A stretch of DNA of 64,000 bases, from NCBI RefSeq assembly GCF_036607905.1, contig NZ_CP144555.1:4898001-4962000 (forward strand). Reading direction: 5' to 3'. Shown piece by piece: positions 7,456 through 16,083 of this stretch (the stretch's first letter is position 1; each line of letters starts with the position of its first letter). The notes beneath the pieces were generated by a model. It made no database searches, was not told the origin of the DNA, and saw nothing but the letters and a program-made list of their open reading frames with translations. The DNA is from Streptomyces sp. SCSIO 75703. GTDB lineage: Bacteria > Actinomycetota > Actinomycetes > Streptomycetales > Streptomycetaceae. The position numbers were made by a program, and so were the translations under genes.

Positions 7456-8832
7456 TCAGTCCCGCCGTTCGAGCGCCGGGCCGGAACCGGGCAGCGGGCG
7501 CCCGGCCGACTCGGTCATGAACCACACGGCCACGCCGCCGACCACGGCCGCCGCCATCATGTAGTACGCGGGCATCATCACGTCCCCCGTCGCCCCGATC
7601 AGCGCGGTCACGACCAGCGGGGTCGTCCCGCCGAACAGGGACACCGACACGTTGAAGCCGATCGACAGCGAGCCGTAGCGCACCCGGGTCGGGAAGAGCG
7701 CGGGCAGCGCGGCCGGCATCGAGGCGGTGAAGCAGACCAGCAGCAGCCCCAGCGCGCCCATGCCGAGCCCGATCGCCACCAGGCTGCCCTGGCGGATCAG
7801 CAGCAGCGCGGGCACCGACAGCAGCAGGAACCCGGCGCAGCCCGCCGCGATCACCGGCCGGCGGCCGACGCGGTCGGTCAGCGCCCCGGCGAACGGCTGG
7901 ACCACCATCATCAGCGCCATCACGCCGAGGACCACCAGCAGCCCGTGCGTCGCGTCGTACTTCAGCTCGCTCGTCAGGTAGCTCGGCATGTACGACAGCA
8001 GCATGTAGTCGGTGACGTTGAAGACCAGCACCAGGCCCACGCAGAGCAGCAGCGCCCGCCACTGGCCGGTGATCATCTCGCGCAGCGGCACCCGGGGCCG
8101 GGCCGCCTCGGCCTTCTCCACCTCGGCCGCGAAGGCCGGGGTCTCCTCCAGCCGTGTGCGCAGGTAGAGGCCGATGACGCCCATCGGGCCGGCGATCAGG
8201 AACGGCAGGCGCCAGCCCCAGGAGGTCAGGTCGCCGTCGGACAGCAGCGCCGTCATCAGCGTGACCAGCCCCGCCCCGCCGACGTACCCGGCGAGCGTGC
8301 CGAACTCCAGCCAGCTCCCGAGGAAGCCGCGCCGCTTGTCCGGCGCGTACTCGGCGATGAAGGTGGCCGCGCCTGCGTACTCGCCGCCGGTCGAGAAGCC
8401 CTGGAGCAGCCGCGCGAGCAGCAGCAGCACCGGCGCCCACACGCCGATCGTCGCGTACGACGGGATCAGGCCGATGGCGAACGTGCCCGCCGCCATCATG
8501 ATCATCGTGACCGCGAGGACCTTCTGCCGCCCCACCCGGTCCCCGAGCGGGCCGAACACCGCGCCGCCGAGCGGCCGGACCAGGAACGCCGCCGCGAAGG
8601 CGCCGAACGTGGACAGCAACTGGGCGGTCGGACTGCCCGAGGGGAAGAAGACCTTGCCCAGCGTGACCGCGAGGTAGCTGTAGACGCCGAAGTCGAACCA
8701 CTCCATGGCGTTGCCCAGCGCCGCGGCCTTGACGGCGCGGCGCACGAGCGCGGGATCGGTGGCGGTGGGCGTGGGGGAGGGGGAGGCGTGGGGCGCGCCG
8801 GACGGGTGGGTGGCGACGGTGGCAGCCGACAA
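7456..8832 (-). CDS. MFS transporter, metabolite:H+ symporter (proline/betaine type)
   Basis: About 458 residues with 12 predicted membrane helices. The opening ALGNAMEWFDFGVYSYLAV is the signature of the metabolite:H+ symporter subfamily that includes ProP and shikimate or alpha-ketoglutarate carriers. Motif A appears as FGPLGDRVGRQKVL and GFSTGGEYAGAATFIAEYAP is also typical. It should import an osmolyte or organic acid with protons; the exact substrate is not clear. The start chosen is TTG at 8832 because GGAAGG lies 11 bases before it; a GTG about 66 bases downstream is the alternative. It is divergent from the GT87-PAP2 gene with a long intergenic region between. Confidence 0.88.
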   Translation of the reverse strand: MSAATVATHPSGAPHASPSPTPTATDPALVRRAVKAAALGNAMEWFDFGVYSYLAVTLGKVFFPSGSPTAQLLSTFGAFAAAFLVRPLGGAVFGPLGDRVGRQKVLAVTMIMMAAGTFAIGLIPSYATIGVWAPVLLLLARLLQGFSTGGEYAGAATFIAEYAPDKRRGFLGSWLEFGTLAGYVGGAGLVTLMTALLSDGDLTSWGWRLPFLIAGPMGVIGLYLRTRLEETPAFAAEVEKAEAARPRVPLREMITGQWRALLLCVGLVLVFNVTDYMLLSYMPSYLTSELKYDATHGLLVVLGVMALMMVVQPFAGALTDRVGRRPVIAAGCAGFLLLSVPALLLIRQGSLVAIGLGMGALGLLLVCFTASMPAALPALFPTRVRYGSLSIGFNVSVSLFGGTTPLVVTALIGATGDVMMPAYYMMAAAVVGGVAVWFMTESAGRPLPGSGPALERRD

Positions 8833-9370
8833 GAGTTCGCTCGCCTTCCTTTCACAGGGGACAGGGACGCCACGACCCGTACGGCGGCACTGTCGCCGGG
8901 CCGGAAGCAGCCCGCGGCGCGGAGCCGGGGCCGGAGGAACGGCCCGGGGCGCGGGGCCCGGGGCCGGAAGGGCCCGCGACGTCCGCCGCGAGGCCAGAAA
9001 ACGACCATAGGTGCCGATGTCCTGATTACGCAGGGTATGCTTCCCGTCGCCCTCGGCGGTAAAAGGGCGTGCACGCAGGGAGGTCCCGCCGCCACGGAGC
9101 GCGGCTTCCCCGGCCCGCCTGTGACCCTTCTCGCTCCGGGAATCCGGCCCGCGCGGGAACCGGACCGGCCCGGGTGCCTTCCCGTGGCGCGGGAGGCGGG
9201 CGCCACCCGTCCGGACTATCGTCATCCGGACAAAAGGAGGGTGACGGTCAGGTGGCGGCGCGGTTGCCGCGTCTGTCTCCGGGGGCGACGCGGGTCTCAT
9301 AGGGTTCGCAGGGACACCAGCGCGCGCACGGACGCGGACGGGACGGGGCGGGGCGGGAGGCCGACGGGGC
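8833..9370. other. 538-base divergent intergenic region
   Basis: No protein gene is supported here. Its centre (about 8990-9060) is less GC-rich than its flanks and probably holds the promoter for the minus-strand symporter. The plus-strand side holds GTCCGGA (9209-9215) and TCCGGAC (9225-9231), a perfect 7-bp inverted repeat around CTATCGTCA, a possible -10 element and operator. A strong AAAAGGAGG lies at 9232-9240 with a possible tiny frame (GTG 9252 to TAG about 9302), which I do not call as a gene. Confidence 0.5.
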
Positions 9371-11560
9371 GTGGCGAATGCGGAGCACAGCGGCCGGCCG
9401 GCCGACTTCGGGGCCACCGCCGGCGGCCCGGCCGGGGACCGGCTGCGCGCGATACGGCTCGGCCTCTGGCTGGTCGCCGCCCTCCTGGCCGTCCGGCAGT
9501 TCACCGCCGTCCTCGGCACCCCGCGCGGGGAACGCCTGACCGACCTGGAGACCTGGGTCGGCCCGCACGGGGTGCTGCACGTGGGGGGCCCGCTCTACGA
9601 CTCCACCCGGTTCACCGGCACGCCCTTCACCGGACTGGTCCTCAAACCCCTCACGCGCGCCGCCGAGCAGGCCCTCGGCTGGGGCTGGACCTTCGGCTCG
9701 CTGCTGCTGGTCGTCGCCCTCGGCCTGGTCGCCGCCCGCGCCCTGCCGCAGCCGGTCGGACGCCGGACGGCGCTGCTGGCGGCGCCCGTTGCCGTGAGCC
9801 TGCTGATGCTCTCCCTGCCGGTGCGCAACGCGCTGTGGCTCGGCCAGACCAGCATCATCCCGGTCCTGCTGGTCCTGCTCGGCTGCTTCGGCGTGCGCGG
9901 GCAGCGGGCGGGCGGCGCCCTCGTCGGCGTCGCCGCCGCACTCCAGCCGACGGTGCTGCTCTTCGTGCCGCTGCTCTGGTTCACCGACCGCCGGCGGGCC
10001 GCGCGGGCCACCGGCGCCGTCTTCGCCGGGTGCACCGCGCTGGCCTGGGCGCTCATGCCCGGGGACTCCTCCGCGTACTGGGTGCACCACCTGGCCGGGG
10101 TGGGCCTGGGCGCCGCCGCCGACGACCTCGCCAACCAGTCCCTGCACGGCGCCCTGCTGCGGCTCGGCCTCTCCGGGCCGGCGGAGATCGCCCTGTTCGC
10201 CCTGGCGGGCGCGGCCGTCGCCGTGCTGGGCCTGCGCCGCGCCGTGCGCTACGCCCGCGACGGACAGCTCCTGCTCGCCGTCGCCGTCACCGGCTGCGCG
10301 GCCGTGGTGATCTCCCCGACCGCCTGGCAGCACCAGCTCCTGTGGGTGCTGCTCGCGGTCGTCGGCCGGGTCGGCAGGCGTGCCTCCGACCGGCTGGTGT
10401 GGCCGGTCGCCGTGGTCCTGGTGATGTCGCTGCCCGCCAGGATGATGCTGCCGAACCTGGCGGTCCTGTACCCGCTGCGCGACAACCTGGTGCTGCTGGC
10501 GGCGGTGGCCGCGGCGGTCGCGGTGCCGTTCCTGCCGCGCACCTCGCCCCACTTCGACCGGCCGGTGCCGGCCGAGTACGCGCCCGCCGTCCCGGCGCGG
10601 CTGCGCGGCGTCCCCCTGCTGCCCTTCCTGCGCCGGGTCCTCACCCGCCCCAACCTGCTGCTGGAACTGCTCCTCATCCGGGTCACCTACGCCGTCTACT
10701 CGCACATCCGGCTGGCGGCGACCGGCGGCAGCAACGAGGCGGGGCGGGCGCGGGCCGAGCGGCACGGGCACCAGATCCTCGACCTGGAGCGCGCCCTGGG
10801 CCTGGACATCGAGCACGCGGTCAACCACTGGGTGGTCGGGATCGGCCGGCTGCGCGAGTTCTTCGACTTCTACTACACGTCGTTCCACTTCGTCGTGCCG
10901 CTGACCGTGCTCGGGCTGCTGTACTGGCGCCGCCCGGTCGACTACCGCTGGGCCCGCTCCTCCCTCGGCTTCACCACGCTGCTGGCGCTGGCCGGCTTCT
11001 GGCTCTACCCGCTGGCGCCGCCCCGGCTGATGCCGACGCTCGGCATCATCGACACGGTCCACGGGGTGCAGGACTTCTCCAAGCCGGACTACGGCACGCT
11101 GACGGCGCTCACCAACCAGTACGCGGCGATGCCCTCGCTGCACTTCGGCTGGTCGCTGTGGTGCGGGGTGGCGATCGCGGTCATCGCGCCGAGCGTGTGG
11201 ACGAAGGCGCTCGGGCTGCTCCACCCGCTGTTCACGGTCTCGGCGATCGTGGCGACCGGCAACCACTGGGTGCTGGACGCGGTCGGCGGCGCGCTGGTGG
11301 TGGGCGGCGGCTTCGGGCTGACGTACCTCTTGCAGGGGCCGAGGGCGCGGACGCTCACGGCGGCGGTCGCGGCGGGGGAGGCGCGGGGCGCCAAAGCCGC
11401 GCCCGTCGGCCCGATGGTCATGCCGCGCACCCGCCCCGCGGACGCCGCGGAAGGGGTGCCCGACGGCGGCGGTGCGGGCGTGCCGGGCGAGGACGGCGCC
11501 GGTACGGGCGGCAGGGACGCGGACCCGCGGCCTCCGGCGCCGGACCGCACCCCGGGCTGA
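9371..11560 (+). CDS. Bifunctional GT87 glycosyltransferase / PAP2-family phosphotransferase
   Basis: 729-residue integral membrane fusion. The N-terminal about 400 residues form a multi-helix GT87 (PimE-like, polyprenyl-phosphomannose-dependent) domain, including HVGGPLYDSTRFTGTPFTGLVLKPL and a TAWQHQLLW segment. Residues about 430-650 are a PAP2 fold in the Aur1/inositolphosphotransferase style: PSLHFGWSLW (acid phosphatase motif with the catalytic His) and GNHWVLDAVGG (His and Asp of the third motif). The C-terminal tail is a disordered Pro/Gly-rich cytoplasmic stretch. The combination suggests assembly or remodelling of a mannosylated phosphoinositide-type or other phospholipid in the envelope; the exact product is not known. 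GTG at 9371 is preceded by GGGAGG. A hairpin terminator follows. Confidence 0.9.
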   Translation: MANAEHSGRPADFGATAGGPAGDRLRAIRLGLWLVAALLAVRQFTAVLGTPRGERLTDLETWVGPHGVLHVGGPLYDSTRFTGTPFTGLVLKPLTRAAEQALGWGWTFGSLLLVVALGLVAARALPQPVGRRTALLAAPVAVSLLMLSLPVRNALWLGQTSIIPVLLVLLGCFGVRGQRAGGALVGVAAALQPTVLLFVPLLWFTDRRRAARATGAVFAGCTALAWALMPGDSSAYWVHHLAGVGLGAAADDLANQSLHGALLRLGLSGPAEIALFALAGAAVAVLGLRRAVRYARDGQLLLAVAVTGCAAVVISPTAWQHQLLWVLLAVVGRVGRRASDRLVWPVAVVLVMSLPARMMLPNLAVLYPLRDNLVLLAAVAAAVAVPFLPRTSPHFDRPVPAEYAPAVPARLRGVPLLPFLRRVLTRPNLLLELLLIRVTYAVYSHIRLAATGGSNEAGRARAERHGHQILDLERALGLDIEHAVNHWVVGIGRLREFFDFYYTSFHFVVPLTVLGLLYWRRPVDYRWARSSLGFTTLLALAGFWLYPLAPPRLMPTLGIIDTVHGVQDFSKPDYGTLTALTNQYAAMPSLHFGWSLWCGVAIAVIAPSVWTKALGLLHPLFTVSAIVATGNHWVLDAVGGALVVGGGFGLTYLLQGPRARTLTAAVAAGEARGAKAAPVGPMVMPRTRPADAAEGVPDGGGAGVPGEDGAGTGGRDADPRPPAPDRTPG

Positions 11561-11584
11561 CCGGGCGGGTGGCGGGAGAAGGGC

Positions 11585-11622
11585 GAAGACGGCGGCCCGG
11601 GGATTCGGGGGCCGCCGCCTTC
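11585..11622. terminator. Hairpin terminator between convergent genes
   Basis: GAAGACGGCGGCCC (11585-11598) pairs with GGGCCGCCGCCTTC (11609-11622), 13 of 14 bases, with a 10-base loop. It sits 25 bases after the GT87-PAP2 stop and 45 bases beyond the end of the minus-strand secreted protein gene, so it can serve both. Confidence 0.75.
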
Positions 11623-11667
11623 GGTCGGTGGGCCGGTCCCCGCAAGGGGGCGGCCGGCTGAGGCGGG

Positions 11668-11901
11668 TCAGGACGTGCCGGTCGCCTGCCGCAGCAGGAC
11701 GTCGCCCTGGTACGCGACGGCCTGCGCGCTGTTCCCGTCGCCGCCGGTGTGCCACGCGTTCTCCACCGCGGCGGGGGCGGGCGCCGGCCCGTGGGCGGGC
11801 GTGGCGCCGAGGAGCGTTCCGCAGGCCGCGGCGGCCACGACGGCACCGGCGAGGGCCTTCTTCGGGACGCGGACGCGGCCCGTGAGCGAAGAGGCGGTCA
11901 T
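11668..11901 (-). CDS. Small secreted protein of unknown function
   Basis: 77 residues. A basic N-terminus (RVRVPKKA) leads into a hydrophobic stretch (LAGAVVAAAACGTLLGATPAHG) that reads as a Sec signal peptide, leaving a mature peptide of about 45 residues. That part is Ala/Gly-rich with HTGGDGNSAQAVAYQGDVLLRQATGT. It carries no cysteines, so it is not a lipoprotein or chaplin. No function can be assigned. It lies downstream of the cobalamin operon but is separated from it by a strong hairpin, so it likely has its own promoter. Confidence 0.72.
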   Translation of the reverse strand: MTASSLTGRVRVPKKALAGAVVAAAACGTLLGATPAHGPAPAPAAVENAWHTGGDGNSAQAVAYQGDVLLRQATGTS

Positions 11902-12018
11902 GGGGGGCCTTTCCGTGGGGTGCCGAGCCGCCGCCGGGGGTGGGCCGGGTCCGTGGGGAGTCCCGGCGCCCGGCGACCGGTCCAGCGAAACAGTGCGCCG
12001 GTGCCAGGGGCAAGAGAC

Positions 12019-12060
12019 CCGGGTGCTACCGGCGTTCGTACGACCGCCGGTAGCACCCGG
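12019..12060. terminator. Perfect 16-bp stem terminator after the ECF transporter operon
   Basis: CCGGGTGCTACCGGCG (12019-12034) is an exact inverted match of 12045-12060 with a 10-base loop. It lies about 90 bases past the stop of the S-component gene on the minus strand, and ends the riboswitch-led operon. Confidence 0.85.
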
Positions 12061-12149
12061 CGCCGCCCGTCCGCCCGGCGCCCGGCAGACGCGCCGGAGC
12101 GGCGGTGGGGGCTGGCGGTCCTACGGCCCCGCCTCGTAGGTGACCGGCG

Positions 12150-13136
12150 TCACGTGGGGCGGCTCACCCCGTCGTCGCCCGCCGGAGCCCCGCCCGCCGC
12201 AGTCCCGCGCTCAGGGTGCTGCGCGCCGGGTGCCTCGAAGGCGACCGGCGCCTCGAAGGCGGCGCGGCGGGTGGCCCGGCGCAGGGCCCGGAGGACCGGG
12301 GGGCCGAGGACGAGGGTCAGCACGACCGTCACCAGGGCGCGGCCCGCGTCCCAGCCGAGCGAGGTCGCCAGGCAGTAGGCGAGGAAGCGGGCCAGGTTGG
12401 CGGAGACCGAGGCGTCCGGGGAGAAGGCGATGTTCGAGGCCAGCTCGTTCATGAACGGCCAGCCGGACATGTTCATGATCGTGCCGTAGGCGAAGGCGGC
12501 CAGGAAGCCGTACCCGGCCAGGAGCAGCAGCTCCCCGCGGCCCCGCAGCCGGTCGGGGAAGGGCAGCAGCCCCGCGCCCATCGTGAACCAGCCCATGGCC
12601 AGCATCTGGAACGGCATCCACGGGCCGACCCCGCCGGTCAGCAGTGCCGAGGCGAACATCGTCACGGAGCCCAGTACGAAGCCGAACCCCGGTCCGAGCA
12701 CCCGGCCGCTGAGCACCATCAGGAAGAACATCGGCTCCAGCCCGGCGGTGCCCGCGCCGAGCGGGCGCAGCGCGGCGCCCGTCGCGGCCAGCACGCCGAG
12801 CATCGCCACCGCCTTGGGGCCGAGACCCGACTCGGCGATGGTCGCCGCGACCACGGCCACCAGCAGCACCAGCAGTCCGGCGAAGAGCCAGGGCGCGTCC
12901 TGGGCGTGGGCGTTCAGCCCGGAGGCGGGCGGGGCGAGGAAGGGCCAGCCGAAGCCGGCCACCCCGACCGCGCCGACCAGGACGAGGGCGGTGACGGACC
13001 GCGGGCCGAGACGGACCGCCCGCGCCTGCCGCTGGGGCGGGGGGCCGCCGTGCCGGTCCGCGGCGGCGCGGCCACGGGCCGGGGGGCCGCCGTCCCGGGG
13101 CGCCGTGGCGGCGCGCGGGGGCCGGGTGCCGCTCAT
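12150..13136 (-). CDS. ECF transporter S component (predicted cobalamin specific)
   Basis: 328 residues. A basic, Pro/Arg-rich cytoplasmic N-terminus of about 45 residues precedes about six membrane helices, with segments such as LVLVGAVGVAGFGWPFLA, FFLMVLSGRVLGPGFGFVLGSVTMFASALLTGGVGPWMPFQMLAMGWF and YGTIMNMSGWPFMNEL. This is the substrate-binding membrane subunit of an energy-coupling-factor importer. It is the last gene of the operon; its ATG overlaps the TGA of the ATPase gene (ATGA). The cobalamin riboswitch at the head of the operon makes vitamin B12 or a precursor the likely cargo. That assignment is inference from context, not from binding residues. Confidence 0.88.
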   Translation of the reverse strand: MSGTRPPRAATAPRDGGPPARGRAAADRHGGPPPQRQARAVRLGPRSVTALVLVGAVGVAGFGWPFLAPPASGLNAHAQDAPWLFAGLLVLLVAVVAATIAESGLGPKAVAMLGVLAATGAALRPLGAGTAGLEPMFFLMVLSGRVLGPGFGFVLGSVTMFASALLTGGVGPWMPFQMLAMGWFTMGAGLLPFPDRLRGRGELLLLAGYGFLAAFAYGTIMNMSGWPFMNELASNIAFSPDASVSANLARFLAYCLATSLGWDAGRALVTVVLTLVLGPPVLRALRRATRRAAFEAPVAFEAPGAQHPERGTAAGGAPAGDDGVSRPT

Positions 13137-14815
13137 GCCAGCGCCTGCCGGACCTGGGCGACGGTCAGCCAGGTGCGCGGGGCCAGCACCTTGGCGACCT
13201 GCGGCGCGAAGGACGGCGACGCCGTCACCACCTCCGCCGCCGGACCGTCGGCGATCACCTCGCCCTCGGCGAGCAGCACGACCCGGTCGGCCAGCTCGGC
13301 GGCGAGTTCCACGTCGTGGGTGGCCAGCACGATCGCGTGCCCCCCGGCGGCCAGGTCGCGCAGGATGCCGGAGAGCCGGGCCTTGGCCGCGTAGTCCAGT
13401 CCGCGGGTCGGCTCGTCCAGCAGGAGCAGCGGCGGGCGGGCCGCCAGCACCACCGACAGGGCGAGGGTCAGCCGCTGGCCCTCGGACAGATCGCGCGGGT
13501 GCGCGGCGTCGGCGACGCCGGGCAGCAGTGCGGCGAGGAGGGCGCGGCAGGTGCCGGGGGCCGCCCGCGCGTCCCGGTCGGCGGCCTCGCACTCGGCGGC
13601 GACCGTGTCCGCGCAGAGCAGGTCGCGCGGCTCCTGCGGGACCAGGCCGACGCGGCGCAGCAGGTCGCGGGGGGTGGTGCGGTGCGGTACGGCGTCACCG
13701 GCGCGGACCGTGCCGGCGGCCGGCTCGACCAGTCCGACCAGCGCCGAGAGCAGGGTGGACTTCCCGGCGCCGTTGCGGCCCATCAGGGCGACGGTCTCGC
13801 CGGGGGAGACGGTGAGGTCCACGTGGCGCAGCGCCTGGACCCGGCCGCGCCGCACCGCGAGCCCGCGCACCTCGGCCGCGTACGGGGAGGGCGTGGCGGC
13901 CGGGCCGGCGGACCGGCCGCCGAGGCGCCGGCGGGGCGCGGTGAGCGGCGGCGGCGCGGGCAGCGCGGCCCGGGGCGCGGGGCGGGCCGCAGGCTCCAGG
14001 CCGGCCAGCCGCTCGCGCAGCGGGGCGGCCCGGCGCCGGGCGTCCCGGACGGTCAGCGGCAGCGGCGACCAGCCCGCCAGCCGGCCCAGTTCCACCACCG
14101 GCGGACAGACCGGGGAGAGGGCCATCACCTCGGCGGGCGCGCCCACCACGGGTGCCCGGCCCGGCGCGGGCAGCAGCACGATCCGGTCGGCGTACTGCAC
14201 GACGCGCTCCAGGCGGTGCTCGGCCAGCAGGACCGTGGTGCCCAGGTCGTGCACGAGGCGCTGGAGGACGGCGAGGACCTCCTCCGCGGCGGCCGGGTCC
14301 AGCGCCGAGGTCGGCTCGTCGAGGACCAGCACCCGGGGGTGCGGGGTGAGGACGGAGCCGATGGCGACCCGCTGCCGCTGCCCGCCGGAGAGCGTGGCCA
14401 GGGGGCGGTCGCGCAGCCCGGCCAGGCCCAGCAGGTCGAGGGTCTCCTCCACCCGGCGGCGCATCACGTCCGGCGGCAGGCCGAGGGACTCCATCCCGTA
14501 GGCGAGTTCCTCCTCGACGGTGTCCGTCACGAAGTGGGCCAGCGGGTCCTGGCCGACCGTGCCGACCACGTCGGCCAGGTCGCGCGGCTTGTGCGTGCGG
14601 GTGTCGCGGCCGGCGACGGTGACCCTGCCGCGCAGGGTGCCGCCGGTGAAGTGCGGCACCAGGCCGCCGACCGCGCCGAGCACCGTCGACTTGCCGGCCC
14701 CCGAGGGACCGGCGAGCAGCGCGAGTTCGCCCTCCGGCACCGCGAAGTCCACACCGGCGACGGCCGGTTCGGCGGCCTGGTCGTAGGTGACCGAGACGTT
14801 CTCGAAGCGGATCAC
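13133..14815 (-). CDS. ECF transporter ATPase, two ABC domains in one chain
   Basis: 560 residues with two complete ABC cassettes. The first has Walker A GPSGAGKST, signature LSGGQRQRVA and Walker B VLVLDEPTSALD; the second has GRNGAGKST, a modified signature LSEGQRLTLA and LLLLDEPTRGLD. A Pro/Ala/Arg-rich linker of about 70 residues joins them. It corresponds to the EcfA-EcfA' pair of other bacteria fused into one protein that powers the S and T components. The GTG start overlaps the TGA of the T-component gene (GTGA), and its own TGA overlaps the next ATG. The Glu in place of Gly in the second signature is worth noting, since asymmetry between sites is common in such pairs. Confidence 0.95.
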   Translation of the reverse strand: MIRFENVSVTYDQAAEPAVAGVDFAVPEGELALLAGPSGAGKSTVLGAVGGLVPHFTGGTLRGRVTVAGRDTRTHKPRDLADVVGTVGQDPLAHFVTDTVEEELAYGMESLGLPPDVMRRRVEETLDLLGLAGLRDRPLATLSGGQRQRVAIGSVLTPHPRVLVLDEPTSALDPAAAEEVLAVLQRLVHDLGTTVLLAEHRLERVVQYADRIVLLPAPGRAPVVGAPAEVMALSPVCPPVVELGRLAGWSPLPLTVRDARRRAAPLRERLAGLEPAARPAPRAALPAPPPLTAPRRRLGGRSAGPAATPSPYAAEVRGLAVRRGRVQALRHVDLTVSPGETVALMGRNGAGKSTLLSALVGLVEPAAGTVRAGDAVPHRTTPRDLLRRVGLVPQEPRDLLCADTVAAECEAADRDARAAPGTCRALLAALLPGVADAAHPRDLSEGQRLTLALSVVLAARPPLLLLDEPTRGLDYAAKARLSGILRDLAAGGHAIVLATHDVELAAELADRVVLLAEGEVIADGPAAEVVTASPSFAPQVAKVLAPRTWLTVAQVRQALA

Positions 14816-16083
14816 GAGGGCTCCTCGGCGGGCTGGGCGGCCGTGGGCCGCTCGGGTGCGGGGGTGACGAAGGCCGGCAGGAGGCCGAGCAGGACCGCCG
14901 CCGCGGGCCACAGCGGCAGACCGGGCGCGGTCAGCGGCACCACCCCCGGGTTCAGGGCCGCCGGGTCGCGGACGGCGGCGAGGGCCAGCAGGGCCGCGAC
15001 CGCCGCCCCGGAGGCGGCGACCAGCCAGGCGCGGGCGTCCCAGCGGTCCGGGCGGTACCGGGTGCGCGGCGAGCGCCGCCCGCCCAGCCGGAGCCCGGCG
15101 AGCGCGGCGACGACCCCGGCGAGCAGCACGGGCACGCCGTAGGTGCCGCCCTCGGCGGTCAGCAGACCGTACGTCCCGGCGCACACGCCGAGCAGCCCGC
15201 CCAGGGTGAGCGCGGCGGTGGTGCGGCGCACGGCGGCGGGGACCCGCGCGGTACGGCCGTAGCCGCGGGCGTCCATCGCGGCGGCCAGCGCCACCGAACG
15301 CTCCAACGCGCCCTCCAGCACCGGCAGTCCGACCTGGAGCAGCCCCCGCACACCCCGGTCGGGGCGTCCGCGCAGCCGCCGGGCGGCCCGCAGCCGCTGC
15401 ACGTCGGCGATCAGGTTCGGGGCGAAGGTCAGGGCGACGACGACGGCCACCCCGGTCTCGTACAGGGCGCCGGGCAGCGACTTCAGCAGGCGGGAGGGGT
15501 TGGCGAGGGCGTTGGCGGCGCCGACGCAGATCAGCAGCGCGGCCAGCCGCAGCGCGTCGTACAGGGCGAAGACCAGGCCCTCGGCGGTGACCCGGCCGCC
15601 CAGGCGGATGCCCTGCGCCCAGTCGGGCAGCGGCACCTCGGGCAGGGTCACGAGGACGTGGGTGCCGGGGATCGGCGAACCGAGGACGGTCGTGAACAGC
15701 AGCCGGATCACCAGGACGGCCAGGGCGAGTTTGACGAAGGCGCCGTAGGAGCGGGCCCAGGGGGCGTGCGGCCGGCGGGCGCCCACCACGTACGCGGAGA
15801 CCGCCACGAGCAGGCCGAGCAGCAGGGGGTTGGTGGTGCGGGTGGCGGCCGTGCCGAGCGCGAGCGCCCACAGCCACCAGGCGCCGGGGTGCACGGCCCC
15901 GGAGCCGGGGCCCCGGAGCGTGGTCCGGGCGCGCGCGACCACGGGGCGCGGGGCCGGGTGCCCAGCCCCGGCGCCCCGGCCGGGGTGGCCTGCCGCGGTG
16001 CCCGGGCCGGGGTGGCCGGCCGCGGTGCCCGGGTCCGGCCGCGCGGCCCCGGCGCGGGGGCCCGCGGGATCAGCCGGCCGCAT
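14812..16083 (-). CDS. ECF transporter T component (CbiQ family)
   Basis: 423 residues. The first about 55 residues are a Gly/Pro/Ala-rich repeat-like cytoplasmic tail (PGTAAGHPG repeated). Then come the CbiQ/EcfT helices: AWWLWALALGTAATRTTNPLLLGLLVAV, and the coupling helix with AMDARGYG, one of the two Ala-Arg-Gly style motifs that touch the ATPase grooves, together with RLRAARRLRGR. The C-terminus adds further hydrophobic helices beyond the usual length of 250-280. It joins S component and ATPase. The ATG lies 14 bases inside the end of the SCO2322-type gene. Confidence 0.93.
   Translation of the reverse strand: MRPADPAGPRAGAARPDPGTAAGHPGPGTAAGHPGRGAGAGHPAPRPVVARARTTLRGPGSGAVHPGAWWLWALALGTAATRTTNPLLLGLLVAVSAYVVGARRPHAPWARSYGAFVKLALAVLVIRLLFTTVLGSPIPGTHVLVTLPEVPLPDWAQGIRLGGRVTAEGLVFALYDALRLAALLICVGAANALANPSRLLKSLPGALYETGVAVVVALTFAPNLIADVQRLRAARRLRGRPDRGVRGLLQVGLPVLEGALERSVALAAAMDARGYGRTARVPAAVRRTTAALTLGGLLGVCAGTYGLLTAEGGTYGVPVLLAGVVAALAGLRLGGRRSPRTRYRPDRWDARAWLVAASGAAVAALLALAAVRDPAALNPGVVPLTAPGLPLWPAAAVLLGLLPAFVTPAPERPTAAQPAEEPS

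Noticed and set aside
9252..9302. Tiny leader peptide (16 codons) before the GT87-PAP2 gene
   Set aside because: AAAAGGAGG is near but the spacing is long (about 12 bases) and the codons show no attenuation-like run; not enough to call.
9248..12013. A 921-codon open frame on the minus strand opposite the GT87-PAP2 gene
   Set aside because: In DNA this GC-rich antisense frames stay open by codon bias. The translation is rich in Arg, Gln, Gly and His without any domain, while the plus strand encodes a clear membrane enzyme.
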